From positions 2,728,001-2,792,000 of the forward strand of contig CM074127.1 in assembly GCA_037178625.1 (NCBI GenBank): DNA of 64,000 nucleotides. The letters run 5' to 3'. The notes under the pieces are model-generated. The model did no database searches, was not told the origin of the DNA, and worked only from the letters and a program-made list of their open reading frames with translations. Below, piece by piece: positions 31,426 to 41,956 of this stretch; positions within the stretch are counted from its first letter, which is position 1, and every line of letters begins with the position of its first letter. Position numbers and translations under genes: made by a program. The stretch comes from Skeletonema tropicum (lineage: Eukaryota > Bacillariophyta > Thalassiosirophyceae > Thalassiosirales > Thalassiosiraceae).

Positions 31426-32849
31426 CTAAATTCCACTTTTCGCATGAACTTTCGTCGCATTCAAAACAACTGCTTCAGATAAAACGTTTTGTACAAATAA
31501 TGCAGTAGCGCCGCTGTGCTCTGGTTCATTTGTCTCCTCGACCCCCTTGTTTTCATGCACTTCGTCAAGCGTGCTGTGCAATACTTTCAATTCATCGCAA
31601 ATGGTCGATTTTATCGTCCTCTGAATCTCATCTAAATCAACCTTCTCCTGCTCTTTCACTACTTGTAGTAACACCTCATGTATCTCTTGAGAGCGACTGC
31701 TAATACCTAATAGAGTGTTCCTATCTTCAATTTGAGCATTTGATCCTTTCTTTGATTCTTCCAGTAGTTCTTTCGCTCTGTCAGAGAGAGCATGCACTTT
31801 TGATTTCAAGTTGTCGGAGAGAGATGCAAGCTGTCCACTCAATGATTCGTTCTGGGTCTCTGCCCTGATGAGATTTTGCTGTAGCTCATTGACTTGTGCC
31901 TCTTTCTCCTTCTTGTAAGAATCGAATTGCGACTCAATATTTTCTACACGAGACTTGCTTTCGCATAATTCTGTTGCAGAATCACGTATCTTAGCATTTG
32001 CAGCGCCAAGCTGCTTGTTCAGATTATCAATGGCAGCGTCTTTGCTTGTCAACTTGTCCTTGAGGGATTGGACTGCTTTTCGTTCCAGCTCAACCTTCTC
32101 TTGGGCGTCTTGTAATTTGATATCTTGCTCGGACACCTCTTGTTGCAAAACATGAACGTCTCGATTTGCAGTGTCTAGCTGCTGGTTCAGGCCGTCAATG
32201 ACAATGTCTTTGCTCGTCGCCTTGTCCTTCAGGGATTGGACTGTCTCTCGTTCCAGCTCAATTTTCTCGTGAGCGGCGTGCAATTTGTTATTTAGCTCAG
32301 ACACCTCTTGCTGCAGCGCATTGATCGTTTTACTCATTTCGTTGTTTGTCTCGTTTGATATCCTCTGCACTTCATCTAATTTGCAGGATGTTTTATCCAA
32401 TTGATCGTTGAGAGCTGAGGCTTTCGTTTTGTAATGATTTTTTCTGTCGAATGTCCGGGCTGCCCTTTTATTTTGTAGGGACCTCTCTTTGACGTGAAAC
32501 TCGGGAGAGTGAAGCACGGCTAAAAGGGCGTCCCATTGCTGCAGTTAGTGTTGGAGATGGCGTTTGAGTATGTCATTGTGTGGATGATTGTGAGTGAGAA
32601 GCAATGCCTTACCTCGTAAGATTCAAAATCAATGTGTTTGAGCATCGCTTTCATATCTTCTACCTTGAACGCCATTAGAGCCATATATAACAAGGTTGAG
32701 AGGAGAGATGCAGCAGTGCTCTTCTTTGATGAAGATTTGGAATTGCCTGTGAAGAAGCCGCCTCGTCCTTGATTCATCTCATCGAGTTTTTGCTGAGCAA
32801 GGACAAGCAGGTCTTTCCGCTCTTCCACTGAAATGTCGTATTGTGCCAT
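31426..32849 (-). CDS. Coiled-coil protein of unknown function (449 aa)
   Basis: Two exons, 32849-32613 and 32538-31426, with a 74-base phase-0 GT-AG intron (FESYE|QWDALL). The first 80 residues are a folded-looking helical region (LLVLAQQKLDEM, LLYMALMAFKVEDMKAML). From about 115 to 390 it is a coiled coil with a visible internal duplication: two ~60-residue units each read LQQEVSE..., E(K/T)V.LER..VQSLKDK.TSKD..ID.LN.QL. The start is the ATG of MAQYDI; in-frame sequence upstream has only a TTG. The 3' end converges on the SNF2 gene 78 bases away. No enzymatic motif is visible. Confidence 0.75.
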
Positions 32850-32992
32850 CTTCGATTCGTGGACCGTTTCTATCAAGTCGAGCCACTCAATAACGTTGTA
32901 ATGAACGAATTAGTTATTCCCTTGAACGAATGGAATAAATGACAAGATGATGATTTTGAACCCATCCATCTCGCTTTAGGTATCGTGATACG

Positions 32993-34043
32993 ATTTGGCG
33001 GGGCGTCGGGATTCGGGATGCAACATGCATCACGCTGTAGTCCTCGGAACAGAGATCATTCGAAATTTTTATCCCAAATTATTTTTTTGCGCGAGGGTTT
33101 TAATTTTGGAGGGACGGCCAGATCTCTGTAACCTCTGGGATTTCGTGCACAATTTTTGTCCCCTCAGATGCCAAAACATCATTTTGCAAAGTGTTCACCC
33201 CCTTTGCCGACAGAATAGAGCAATGCGATGTGTTGATTACCGAATGTCATCACTACTACCCGTAACTTTCCCGCGGCAACCCTCCCATCAGCCCGGCACT
33301 CTCTCATTTCATTCGATTGGCTCAAATAATGAAGAAAGAGGACGCTATCGGCAAGACAATGAACAACTCATCCGTGACTTCATCTTCTCTTGTTTCACGG
33401 AATCGTTTTGTGTGCATCCACCCTCTGAGGTAACACGCAAGCGAATGGTAGCTCCGAGACGAATATCTTGAGCTATCCTGAGCTGAAGAATGCACTTCTT
33501 TCTGTGTTACCAATTGCCGATGATCCACCGACTTCTTGAAAGCTTCATTCGACACAGGGCCAATTCGTTTGATTGCTCTATAGAGCGAAGAAGTTCGTGG
33601 CCAAAGTGTATTCAATGACGAGCTACGTAACTGCAGAAAGGCTGTACATTATCTCGAGATTATTCGCACACTTTCATCTCTCCTCCAATGCTCATTTTCT
33701 GTCATTCGTTCGGCCATAATTGCCTCTGTTGTCGATCCGTCGCGGTCAGCCCCTACCCAGCACGACCCCGAGACGGACCAGGGACGCATTTCCATCAATA
33801 CTTGGCAATCATAATCGACCGATATTGGTGCAATATCATTGCAAAATGATGTTTTGGCATCTGAGGGGACAAAAATTGTGCACGGCGGTCCAGAGGTTAT
33901 AGAGATCCGTGATTTCTTTCCGCCAAACCATAAACGCGCCTTTTTTATTTTTTTTAATACTCTCACGTAGGATCTCAATACCGAGGACTACAGCGTGACA
34001 TGCATGGACAAGATGGGTGTCCTTTCTTTTTTTCCCGCCAAAT
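32993..34043. repeat. Large foldback repeat, ~200-base diverged inverted arms
   Basis: The left arm (about 32993-33191) and right arm (about 33839-34043) are inverted copies of each other. The best block reads ATTTTTGTCCCCTCAGATGCC on one strand of each arm; another shared block is CACGCTGTAGTCCTCGG. Both arms can encode the same peptide core (HAVVLG.EI ... VHNFCPLRCQNIILQ) on opposite strands, which suggests they descend from a coding repeat. A third partial copy (GGACACCCATCTTGTCCATG) lies at about 34321-34372 in the left-arm orientation. No intact transposase is visible. Bases 34044-34703 otherwise contain no gene I can support. Confidence 0.65.
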
Positions 34044-34703
34044 AGGTCCTGGTTCCTCATTTAAAAATTGCTGAGCGAAAGGTTGCTTCTTCGATTCGAA
34101 CGAATGCCAATTGACTCCAATTGACTGCCTTTCGACGCAATAGATGTCGCCCTTATCGCTCGAATTCACCGAAACCCGACGGTTTCCGCCTCTACATAAC
34201 CATGAGAGACGAATTCATCCCTTTGGCCCATTCGATAACGCCGACATCAATTTAATCTAGCAGTGCACCATGAGCTCTTTTCGAGGCAAAATCGAGCCTC
34301 CGTACAAAACGCTAACAAATCGTTTTGGCGGGAAATAGAAAGGACACCCATCTTGTCCATGCAACATGACACATTTTGTACTCTTGGTAACAGACAAGCG
34401 CAGCAGAAGATTATCGACTCAGTAGTGGTGCAAATGATTTCCATTAGTTAGTTCTTCTGAAAGTTTTGCTCGTTACTTCCGCTCAAAATCACATTGTTTC
34501 AGACTTTGCTTAGAAGAGCAAGAGTTTGGAGTCGAAGTAGCGTTTAATATGTAGCTGCGTTCCATATCAAGGTACATAGCATAAATGCAATGGCCGGCCG
34601 AGTCTCCACTCATTGTCTCCCAAAACACAACTATCTCATTCTCTGCTAACATTCAACTCTATTCAATTACGACACAAAATATACATCGACATTCAATTTG
34701 CAA

Positions 34704-35665
34704 TCAGATCATCCCGCCCCATACAGGTACACCCGATAGAAGACTGGCAATCCAGACACCCAAACACATCAACGAACACGTCCCCAACAAATTGATGAAT
34801 ATAATCATTAATACTGCGGCACCACGTGGACTAACATTAAATTTTCGTTGTAAGAACTTTCTGATTTTCTCAAAGTATGGTGAAATGGAGATGGATAGGG
34901 CGAAACGAGCAGGTCGGATTACGTTGAGCATTACTGTAAATCCGGCGTAAATTCCAAGAAATGCTGTTTTTTGCCCAGGTGCTAGTGGAGAGAGACCCGT
35001 CTAATAATTGTTTGTATTGTTTGTTTGATGGATAGATAAGCGGTGAGACGGAGACAGATTGATCAGTGAGGAAGCTATTCAGCTGGCACGTACGCACAAC
35101 ATCAAAACAAGCGAGAAATGTACACAGAAGATAGCAAGCATGAACGACTCACCCACTTACAAAAAATGAACCACGCGCTACTAACAGCAATAACACCACT
35201 GACATTGCTGACAAATCCATAAGCAAGTAGTGCACTCATGCCCAGTTTCCCTAATGACTCTCTGCTTAATTTATTCTTCTTGTTGGAAAAGAATGTCTTC
35301 AGCGCCCCCCAAAAGGATGATGTTTGAAAATCCGGCGATAAAGATTTGATTTGAGATGGTGTGAGTGAATCCGCGGTTACTTCTACAGTTTGAATATTTT
35401 GCTCGCAATCCTCACTGTCCCGATTGTCATTTGCTTCGTTTGTGGAGTAATATCTCCAGCTACCCTGTCTTATTGTTCGATCATACGCATCATATTTGTT
35501 GCTGCGTTGTATCTGAAGCAGCTGCGGGTGTTGTTTTATTCTAGTCGTTATGGGTAAATGCGTCCTCATAGCTGGGGCAAAACCGTTGCTGACTAAACTG
35601 CTTGCACGAATGATTGTGAGTGACAGTGCCAGAAACGACGTGAATAACCGGGGAAAACGCTCCAT
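34704..35665 (-). CDS. Plastid-targeted multi-span membrane protein
   Basis: Two exons, 35665-35153 and 35000-34704, joined by a 152-base phase-0 GT-AG intron (FIFCKW|TGLSPLAPGQ), give 269 residues. The N-terminus is a signal peptide (MERFPRLFTSFLALSLTII) ending SNG|FAPAM, an ASAFAP-type plastid presequence. The mature part has KLGMSALLAYGFVSNVSGV, then TGLSPLAPGQKTAFLGIYAG, IRPARFALSISISPYFEKI and a C-terminal hydrophobic helix. I recall this as a conserved plastid membrane family of plants and algae, with faint likeness to DUF1279/FAM210 proteins; the family name is tentative and no reaction is known to me. Confidence 0.75.
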
Positions 35666-36881
35666 TGCCGCACTGCTGTTGCTGGCGTAAATGTCGTCTT
35701 CTGGATATTAGATAGAAGCACCACGGGAAGTGCTGCGGAGGTTTTTGTTGGTGGTTGGTTTGTTGTTTGTTGTTGTTTTGTTGGCTTGGCTTGTCTGCAG
35801 TCTGCAAGCTGTCGTCTCTTGCAGAGAAGATTCCTCAAAATTCAAACTCAAAACAAAATTCAGAAGAAAAGCGCCTCGCGCGCGCAGTGGCAGCGCGATT
35901 GGCATCTTTTCTCCCGATAGCGTGTCGCTCGCTACTGGCGGGAAAAAAGTGGCACCAGTGCCAACTCAAATCTCACACAAAACACTAACAAAATGAACAA
36001 AGTCATAAATAATATGGCCATGATACTCGACAAAAATACATAGAACAGCCTCAAGATACCATACCAATCATTATATATACATTATCTGCTTCAGAAGAAA
36101 CTATAGTTCATCCATATAGAGCAACTATCTACAATTTTGGCACTGATAACTGCTATTTTGATCTAGGATGACGCATGCCTACGGCATCTTTGCATGCGTG
36201 CGCTGCTGCTGCTATGCGAATATACTACATATAACGTTGACCAGTGGTTCTATCGAAAGCTATTAGTCTCTTCTATCATATTATGGACGGAGATGGGGTC
36301 GGGAGGGCGATATTGACGCGCAGAACCACCATTGTAGGGGTTTAAAATCGATGGTTGTGTTTTGTTAGTGTTTTGTGTGAGATTCTAGTTGGTGCCACTT
36401 TTTTCCCAGTGAAACTTTTTCCCGCCAGTAGCTCGGTCCCCGAGGTCTCCCAGGCAGGTGTCTCCCTCTCTAGAGCTTGCCTCCGCTGCTCCTGCTACTT
36501 ATCCAGCCACCTTCCACCTATTGTGCTAGTATGTAAGTCACCGCGGTCGGTGCTAGCTTGCCCTTCGTTGGAGGAACATGACCAAGGAAAGGACGTTCAT
36601 AAGGATTGAGATTGAGATTGAGATTGAATCCACCAGCGTACATTGTCTCCGTCTTATATACCTGGAGTAGTAAGTGATTCTTATGTTCAATAGATACTTC
36701 TTGTGATCAATCAGAAATCGTGTTCAGGTCTTCCAGGATTTCCTTGAGCTTTTCTCTCCTAACCCGAGAATGAGAAGGACTCCTACTAAAAAGCAGAGTA
36801 GATGATAAAACAGGCTTTGGAAATCTAAAATCCTGGTTTATCTTAATCTCAACAACAACCAATTCTACTATTCACCCTGCT
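35666..36881. other. Intergenic region with inverted repeat and hexamer microsatellite
   Basis: About 1.2 kb. It contains the foldback at 35931-36432 and an ATTGAG simple repeat at about 36606-36628. I found no coding sequence with family features. Confidence 0.45.
35931..36432. repeat. MITE/foldback candidate with ~63-74-base inverted arms
   Basis: Arms at 35931-35993 and 36359-36432 are inverted and imperfect. Both contain GCTACTGGCGGGAAAAA, AAAAAGTGGCACCA and TCTCACACAAAACACTAACA; the right arm has an extra ~15 bases (TTTCACTGGG region). The 365-base interior has no coding potential. The structure fits a non-autonomous element. Confidence 0.6.
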
Positions 36882-37346
36882 TTAAATATCATGTGCGTAA
36901 ATGTTGTTCTGCTCCTTGAACGTCTCTTCCCTCAACTTCTGCTGCTCCTTCACCTCTTCTGCTTCCTCCCAGAATGATGCTTCGTCGATGATGCGATCGA
37001 CACCAGTCATGTGCTCCTCCACGTCCTCCAAATCGTGTTCTCCATCTGGAGCATCAACAGCAAACAAGTTCGAGCCAAAAACAGCTTCATGCATTTCAGT
37101 TATGGCACCGGCATCTTCCCTGACAGCAGCGACGTTTATAATGCGATTCACTCCTTCCATGTGTTCTTCAACATCTTCAAGATCATGGTCGCCGTCAGGT
37201 GCGTCGACTGCGTAAGGCACGGAACTGAGGTAGCGACTTGCATATCGAGCCACGGCTGCTTGAGCTACTGGGGCCCTGCTAGCAGCAAATGCGGCTGCCG
37301 TGGGAAGTTTTGTAGCGGTAGCACGTGCAAGTGATGACAAGAACAT
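36882..37346 (-). CDS. Mitochondrial-type small acidic repeat protein, paralogue A
   Basis: 154 residues, one exon. MFLSSLARATATKLPTAAAF and the following Ala/Arg-rich stretch to YASRYLSS form a typical mitochondrial presequence. The mature part has two copies of an acidic unit of about 26 residues: YAVDAPDGDHDLEDVEEH ... GVNRII and FAVDAPDGEHDLEDVEEH ... GVDRII. A Lys/Glu-rich helix ends the protein. The family is not one I can name. It is an inverted head-to-head paralogue of the gene at 37556, with 209 bases between the two ATGs. Confidence 0.75.
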   Translation of the reverse strand: MFLSSLARATATKLPTAAAFAASRAPVAQAAVARYASRYLSSVPYAVDAPDGDHDLEDVEEHMEGVNRIINVAAVREDAGAITEMHEAVFGSNLFAVDAPDGEHDLEDVEEHMTGVDRIIDEASFWEEAEEVKEQQKLREETFKEQNNIYAHDI

Positions 37347-37555
37347 GATTGATTCAATTTTCGGTTTGCTCTTCGCACTTTTTGTATCCAAATGTAATGA
37401 TCGTCGTGGGTGGATGTGTGTGATGGAGTTCTGAGTTCTCACATCATGAATCATGACCGTGTCACGAAGATGAGAACCCTCGGCTAAAAAGTATCTTCTG
37501 CCAAGTGCAGAGCAAAGATTGATAAAAAGGAGCCACCGGATCAAACCAAACCACC
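37347..37555. promoter_or_regulatory. Bidirectional promoter of the paralogue pair
   Basis: These 209 bases are the only upstream sequence for two paralogous genes transcribed in opposite directions, so they must hold both core promoters unless one gene is silent. I see no palindrome spanning the centre. Confidence 0.5.
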
Positions 37556-38035
37556 ATGTTGTCTTCTCTTGTAAGAACCACAATCCGCTTTAAAGCTACT
37601 AAGCTTCCAGCGGCAGTCGCTTTTAGTGCTAGCAGGGCCCCATTAGCTCAAGCTGCCGTGACTCGATGCGCCAGCCGCTTCCTCAGCTCTGCACCATTCG
37701 CAGTCGACAGACCTGATGGCGACCATGACCTCGAAGATGTTGAAGAACACATGGAAGGAGTGAATCGCATTATAAACGTCGCTGCTGTTACGGAAGATGC
37801 CGATGCCATAACTGAAATGCATGAAGCTGTTTTCGGCACGAGCTTGTTTGCTGTTGATGCTCCAGATGGAGAACACGATTTGGAAGATGTGGAGGAGCAC
37901 TTGACTGGTGTCGATCGCATCATCGACGAAGCATCTGTCCTTGAAGATCCTTTGGAAGTGAAGCTTGAACATGATCTGCAAGAAGACATAAGGAAGAGGT
38001 ATGCTGACCAAGTGTTTGAAAACTCCAAGTATTGA
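37556..38035 (+). CDS. Mitochondrial-type small acidic repeat protein, paralogue B
   Basis: 159 residues, one exon. The presequence (MLSSLVRTTIRFKATKLP..., to CASRFLSS) and two acidic repeats (FAVDRPDGDHDLEDVEEH, FAVDAPDGEHDLEDVEEH) mirror paralogue A. Similarity is strong from the presequence through the second repeat and is lost in the last 30 residues, where B has LEVKLEHDLQEDIRKRY. Conserved DGxHDLEDVEEH suggests an acidic or metal-binding helix-loop unit, but that is speculation. Confidence 0.75.
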   Translation: MLSSLVRTTIRFKATKLPAAVAFSASRAPLAQAAVTRCASRFLSSAPFAVDRPDGDHDLEDVEEHMEGVNRIINVAAVTEDADAITEMHEAVFGTSLFAVDAPDGEHDLEDVEEHLTGVDRIIDEASVLEDPLEVKLEHDLQEDIRKRYADQVFENSKY

Positions 38036-38736
38036 CTCTGATGATTGCCTGGGGTAATGATGATGACTGTAGGTCTGAATCTATTTTAAAGCACAACATG
38101 TTACTTATTGCCAAGCTCTTCATAATAATACACGTACCGAGAGGGAGAGGGAGAGGGTTCATCTACAACGTCATTTTCAACAGGGCTCTATCTGCTGCTT
38201 TGCGCTTCGCTTTATCCAAGCTTCGGTAGAAGATTAGAGCTGTAGTTCATTCTTTTGATAATGGTGGTGATGGATAGAGGGAGGTGGGCTCAAATTTTGC
38301 TGCGGTGTTTCTCCTCCTCCTCCTCCTCCTTCGTCAGATAATTTTTGAATTTGGGAGTCCGTCTCTACTGGAGTTTCGAGCCGAAGCTTGCTGCTATATG
38401 CTGCCGCACACAATTGCTTCAGCGCTTCGCTTGGAGTTCGCTTGGAGTTCGCTTGGAGTTCGCTTGGAGTTCGCTTGGCTTGCTCTCGCTTGCTTGCTCT
38501 TCTTCCCGAAAGAAGATGTACATCTGAGATGGATTCTCATCAATAGGTCTCTAACTTGAACTTTTTCATCTCTCATCCTCCTTCTCCCTCTGACTACTGA
38601 CTACTTCGTTGATGATTCTGACTCTATCTCGCATCTCGCTCATGATGATCATGGCATGACATGACATCGATGCCATTGAACCGATAGACGTTCCACAACA
38701 ATTACCGACGGTGTTGTATAAAACTAACTAATCATC
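38036..38736. other. Intergenic region with simple repeats
   Basis: About 700 bases. It holds a CTC triplet run (about 38312-38332) and an 11-base minisatellite (38429-38478). The reading frames crossing these are products of the repeats. The promoter of the 38737 gene lies at the right end. Confidence 0.5.
38429..38478. repeat. 11-base minisatellite
   Basis: Four head-to-tail copies of GCTTGGAGTTC followed by a partial fifth. Confidence 0.85.
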
Positions 38737-39513
38737 ATGAAAAATACTCAATATTTGCCGCTATTGCTCGTGTTGGCTCAACAGCTCTCATCGTCGGCAT
38801 TCGTGTGCCCAACTGGTTCCACTTGGAGGACCACAACACAGTTGTCCGCCAAGAAAAAGAAATCGCGTGGAAGTGCAGGAGAAGGATTTGGCAAAGCAGC
38901 TGCTATCAGCGAAAGTCCTTCGAAATCAATTAGTGACAGCTTTAGCAACGAAGATGACAATGGCAGTGTCCCTCGTACCTTACAATCAATTGATTCAGCG
39001 GCATCTACTTCTGGTAGCAGTGACAATCTTGATATTGACCCAAACTTGAGTGATGAAGCTCGTTCCAAAGCTATCCTTCGTCAAAAATTTGGCCTCAAAT
39101 CCTACGAGGAGCAACAAGCCGATTTGGGTGATTATCGTGCAATCCAAGAGGCAGAAGCAAAGGCGTCACAACGCGAAAAATTACGAAGTATCGAAAAGTT
39201 ATGGCCCGAGGATAAAGATTTCTTTGCCATGCTTCCGCCCTCCGTGGTGCGTGGGATCGATACTTTCTTAAAGACTGGGCTTGGATTGACCACGGTAGCA
39301 TTTATTACCGCTGGTATTTTAATTACCATTGAAGCTGGTAGTAAGGCAACAGGATATGAATTGCCTGATGGCATGGACGAATTTGTGACCAATGTTGTGG
39401 AGCCGAATTTTACTCCTGGCTTGGGTGTCTTATTAGGTTTTAGTATTTTACTGGGTGTTTTCACTATTTCTCTGGGTGGAAGTGCTGCCAGTAGTTATCG
39501 CGAAGAGCCATAG
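38737..39513 (+). CDS. Plastid-targeted membrane protein (258 aa)
   Basis: One exon. MKNTQYLPLLLVLAQQLSSSA|FVCP is a signal peptide with an ASAFAP-type junction, so import into the complex plastid is predicted. A Ser/Lys-rich transit region and acidic linker follow. A conserved-looking core starts near 118 (RSKAILRQKFGLKSYEEQ), then WPEDKDFFAMLPPSVVRGID, a membrane span (about 185-205), a luminal or stromal loop ending in NVVEPNFTPG, and a second span (about 226-248). I recognise the general form of a conserved plastid membrane protein but cannot name it. Confidence 0.75.
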   Translation: MKNTQYLPLLLVLAQQLSSSAFVCPTGSTWRTTTQLSAKKKKSRGSAGEGFGKAAAISESPSKSISDSFSNEDDNGSVPRTLQSIDSAASTSGSSDNLDIDPNLSDEARSKAILRQKFGLKSYEEQQADLGDYRAIQEAEAKASQREKLRSIEKLWPEDKDFFAMLPPSVVRGIDTFLKTGLGLTTVAFITAGILITIEAGSKATGYELPDGMDEFVTNVVEPNFTPGLGVLLGFSILLGVFTISLGGSAASSYREEP

Positions 39514-39706
39514 AGGGTTCGTGGAAGTTAAATCTCTGCAAGGATGAAGACACATATTAAAGTTACTTTTGGAATTAGTCGCATCATGTGTTAGTTCTGG
39601 AAGTCTCTGCCTTGATGGGTATTGTATCATTTTTCTTTCTGATTCTATTGTTGACCAACTCAGCTTTACAACCTGATGAAATCGCTCACGCAACGATTGA
39701 AGTGAC

Positions 39707-41241
39707 TTACTCCAGCTTGTCTTCGTCATGCTCCTCTTCAACCTCGCTACAAAAACGAAATCGAACCAATGCGCCAAGTAATTCGTCTGTATCCCCTTCC
39801 ATCAACGATTGCGTCAGCGTGCGGCTCCTTGCGATCTCAGCATCCTTTCTCACTGAGGATCGCACAGAACTGAATAAACCTCGTTGGCTGACTCGAGCTC
39901 CAGTAGAATCACGCAATGAGTTTCTACTGAATACATCAAACTTCGCCATTTTCATACTGAATCTACGATCCTTCTTTGGTGGTACAAGATCAGGCCGCTG
40001 TTCAATACTGCGATCGTACCCGAAGACTGCAAAATCCATCCCGTACATCTCCAAAGTTAGCTCCATTGTCTCTTGATCGTAGAAGTCCCACCACTTTTGA
40101 CCAGTTTTGCGACTGTTCGTGTGAGGCCTAATACAGGATTCATTTAACCATGTTGTTAGTAGGCGGCAATGCGATCGAATTCATTCTTTCAAAGCAAATT
40201 GAACTTACATTCCCACTAAAGCGTCTCGTACCAAGTCCGGTAAATCAGAAATCGTATTGTCTTGCTTCGTAGCTTCTTTAGCCCCATCTCTGGTCTTCAA
40301 TAACTTCAATTCTTCTTGCTTGACGACCGACTGTACGATCTGTTTTCCTATTTTGTGATTGTTACAAGTGGAGATGTTGCGAGAGAATTGACATCGTTAG
40401 GTACTAGCAATAGACTTTGTTCCTCTTCGCATTATGAAGCAAACTGATCATCAGAAAACGCAGATATCAACAACTTACCGTCATGGTGAGTGTATTCAAA
40501 CATTGGCAGCAAGTGGCATGGAGTATACCATTCCTCTTTCTCGCCCTTTTCGATATAATGTCTCATTAATCTCTTCCATCTTCGAAGAAACGCTGGAAAT
40601 GACTCAGACTCCCCAAAGCGATTATACATGTAAATGCTTACCATTCTCGAGTAAGGATTCCTTACAATGGCCAGAGAACACATATTGTCCATTTGATTTG
40701 GAGTAACATATCCGTAACCGAGCAACTTTGGAGCTGTCAAATGCATGATGTAGCCATGTTTGTTTGTTCCCGTGCACCACTGTATCGATTCACATACTCT
40801 GCACAATGGATAGTGAACAAACCACAGATACCAGCGATGAACCGGTGTGATCCGACCAATGACCGGTGCCGTAGCAATAAAGGTAGTGAATAGTGAAACA
40901 AAGAGAGCGATGCATGCCGAATACACGAATACCGATGTCCCAAATAGAGTTGGGATGGGATCAAGATACTGGTGCAACAAAAAAGATACCAGCACCAGAA
41001 TTGAGCATACTGCATTCTCCTTGGTCTTCATCGGGAAGTTGGCTGACTCCAGTTGCTTGTATCTCATGAAAAAGTAAGACATTGCCAGCTTTCCAACGAA
41101 GCCGCGACTTTCAATCACTTTCTGTGGTACGTCAAAGTGCTGCATAAGACTGGTGCCTCCGCATCTGGGAACGTGGACGAAGAAGAGATGGCCTCCGATA
41201 GGCACTTCATTGCCTGGGGTAGACCTAATTAGCCAGGGCAT
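39707..41241 (-). CDS. Membrane sulfotransferase-family protein (440 aa)
   Basis: Exons 41241-40479, 40347-40209 and 40127-39707, introns 131 and 81 bases, in frame throughout. The PAPS 5'-phosphosulfate loop is FVHVPRCGGTSLMQHF (residues 21-36) and the 3'-phosphate motif is IVRNPYSRMVSIY (about 190-202), as in carbohydrate sulfotransferases. Between them lie two hydrophobic segments (about residues 80-100 and 105-130), unusual for a family whose single anchor is normally N-terminal. WWDFYDQETMELTLEMYGMDFAVFGY near the end of the fold is the usual C-terminal signature. The tail is basic and Ser-rich. Probable role: sulfation of cell-wall or Golgi glycans. The start is the first ATG; sequence upstream in frame has only GTG. 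Confidence 0.8.
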
Positions 41242-41956
41242 GTTCTGCACTATTGTAACGAGAATTTGACTATGCAGGTTCCGGTGAGGATCTCCCTATC
41301 CTCTTTTATCTCGATCAGTCTCTCTCTCTCTCTCTCTAAGTATGGTAGAGCAAGAAGGCATGAAGGGTTTGGTGGTGTGCTCCAGATCCAGAGTATTCCG
41401 TTTTCCGTTCGGGTCGAGGGAGGTCGAGGGTCGAGGGTCGAGGGAGGAGGAGGTCTTCGCTTCGCACAGGCCTTTGGATATTGTAGAGGGCTGGCAAACC
41501 GATAATGTAGTGCTGTCCCCCCAATTCCCCCCCAGGAAAAGTTGGGGAAGGCAAGAAAGCTAAAAACTCCCGTGATTTTGGCTATTTGCCAGAATGGGCT
41601 AAACTGGACTTTCACCCAAGTTTAGACGATGTGAGAACCCTCAATATCGGGGGGCTCCCCCTTCGCTTCCCTTTTATTGACTAAAAGGCCTCTTCTCAGA
41701 GTTTCATTTTACGGCGGCGAAGAAGTGTAGTTGCGTAGGTAGGTCCCATCTACTTACCATATCTCTTCAGGTCAAGTGTTACGTCAATTTCTATGATGCC
41801 ACCCAGTAAGATCTCGACTAATAAAGGAGGGTCTATCTGAGGGCATTGAATTAGCATTGGTTAAGTAATAGACGTCCCTACAATGTAATTTGTTTTCAAA
41901 TATTAATGATACATGCATGCAAACAACTATAGAATTGCGCTCAAATCAAAGATCAA
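41242..41956. other. Intergenic region with simple repeats
   Basis: About 715 bases. A TC microsatellite lies at about 41317-41337 and a G-rich GGTCGAG minisatellite at about 41413-41452. It joins the 5' end of the sulfotransferase gene and the 3' end of the receptor-like gene. No gene seen. Confidence 0.45.

Noticed and set aside
39588..40076. 162-codon plus-strand frame opposite the sulfotransferase last exon
   Set aside because: It is the antisense shadow of a coding exon whose splice chain and family motifs are clear.
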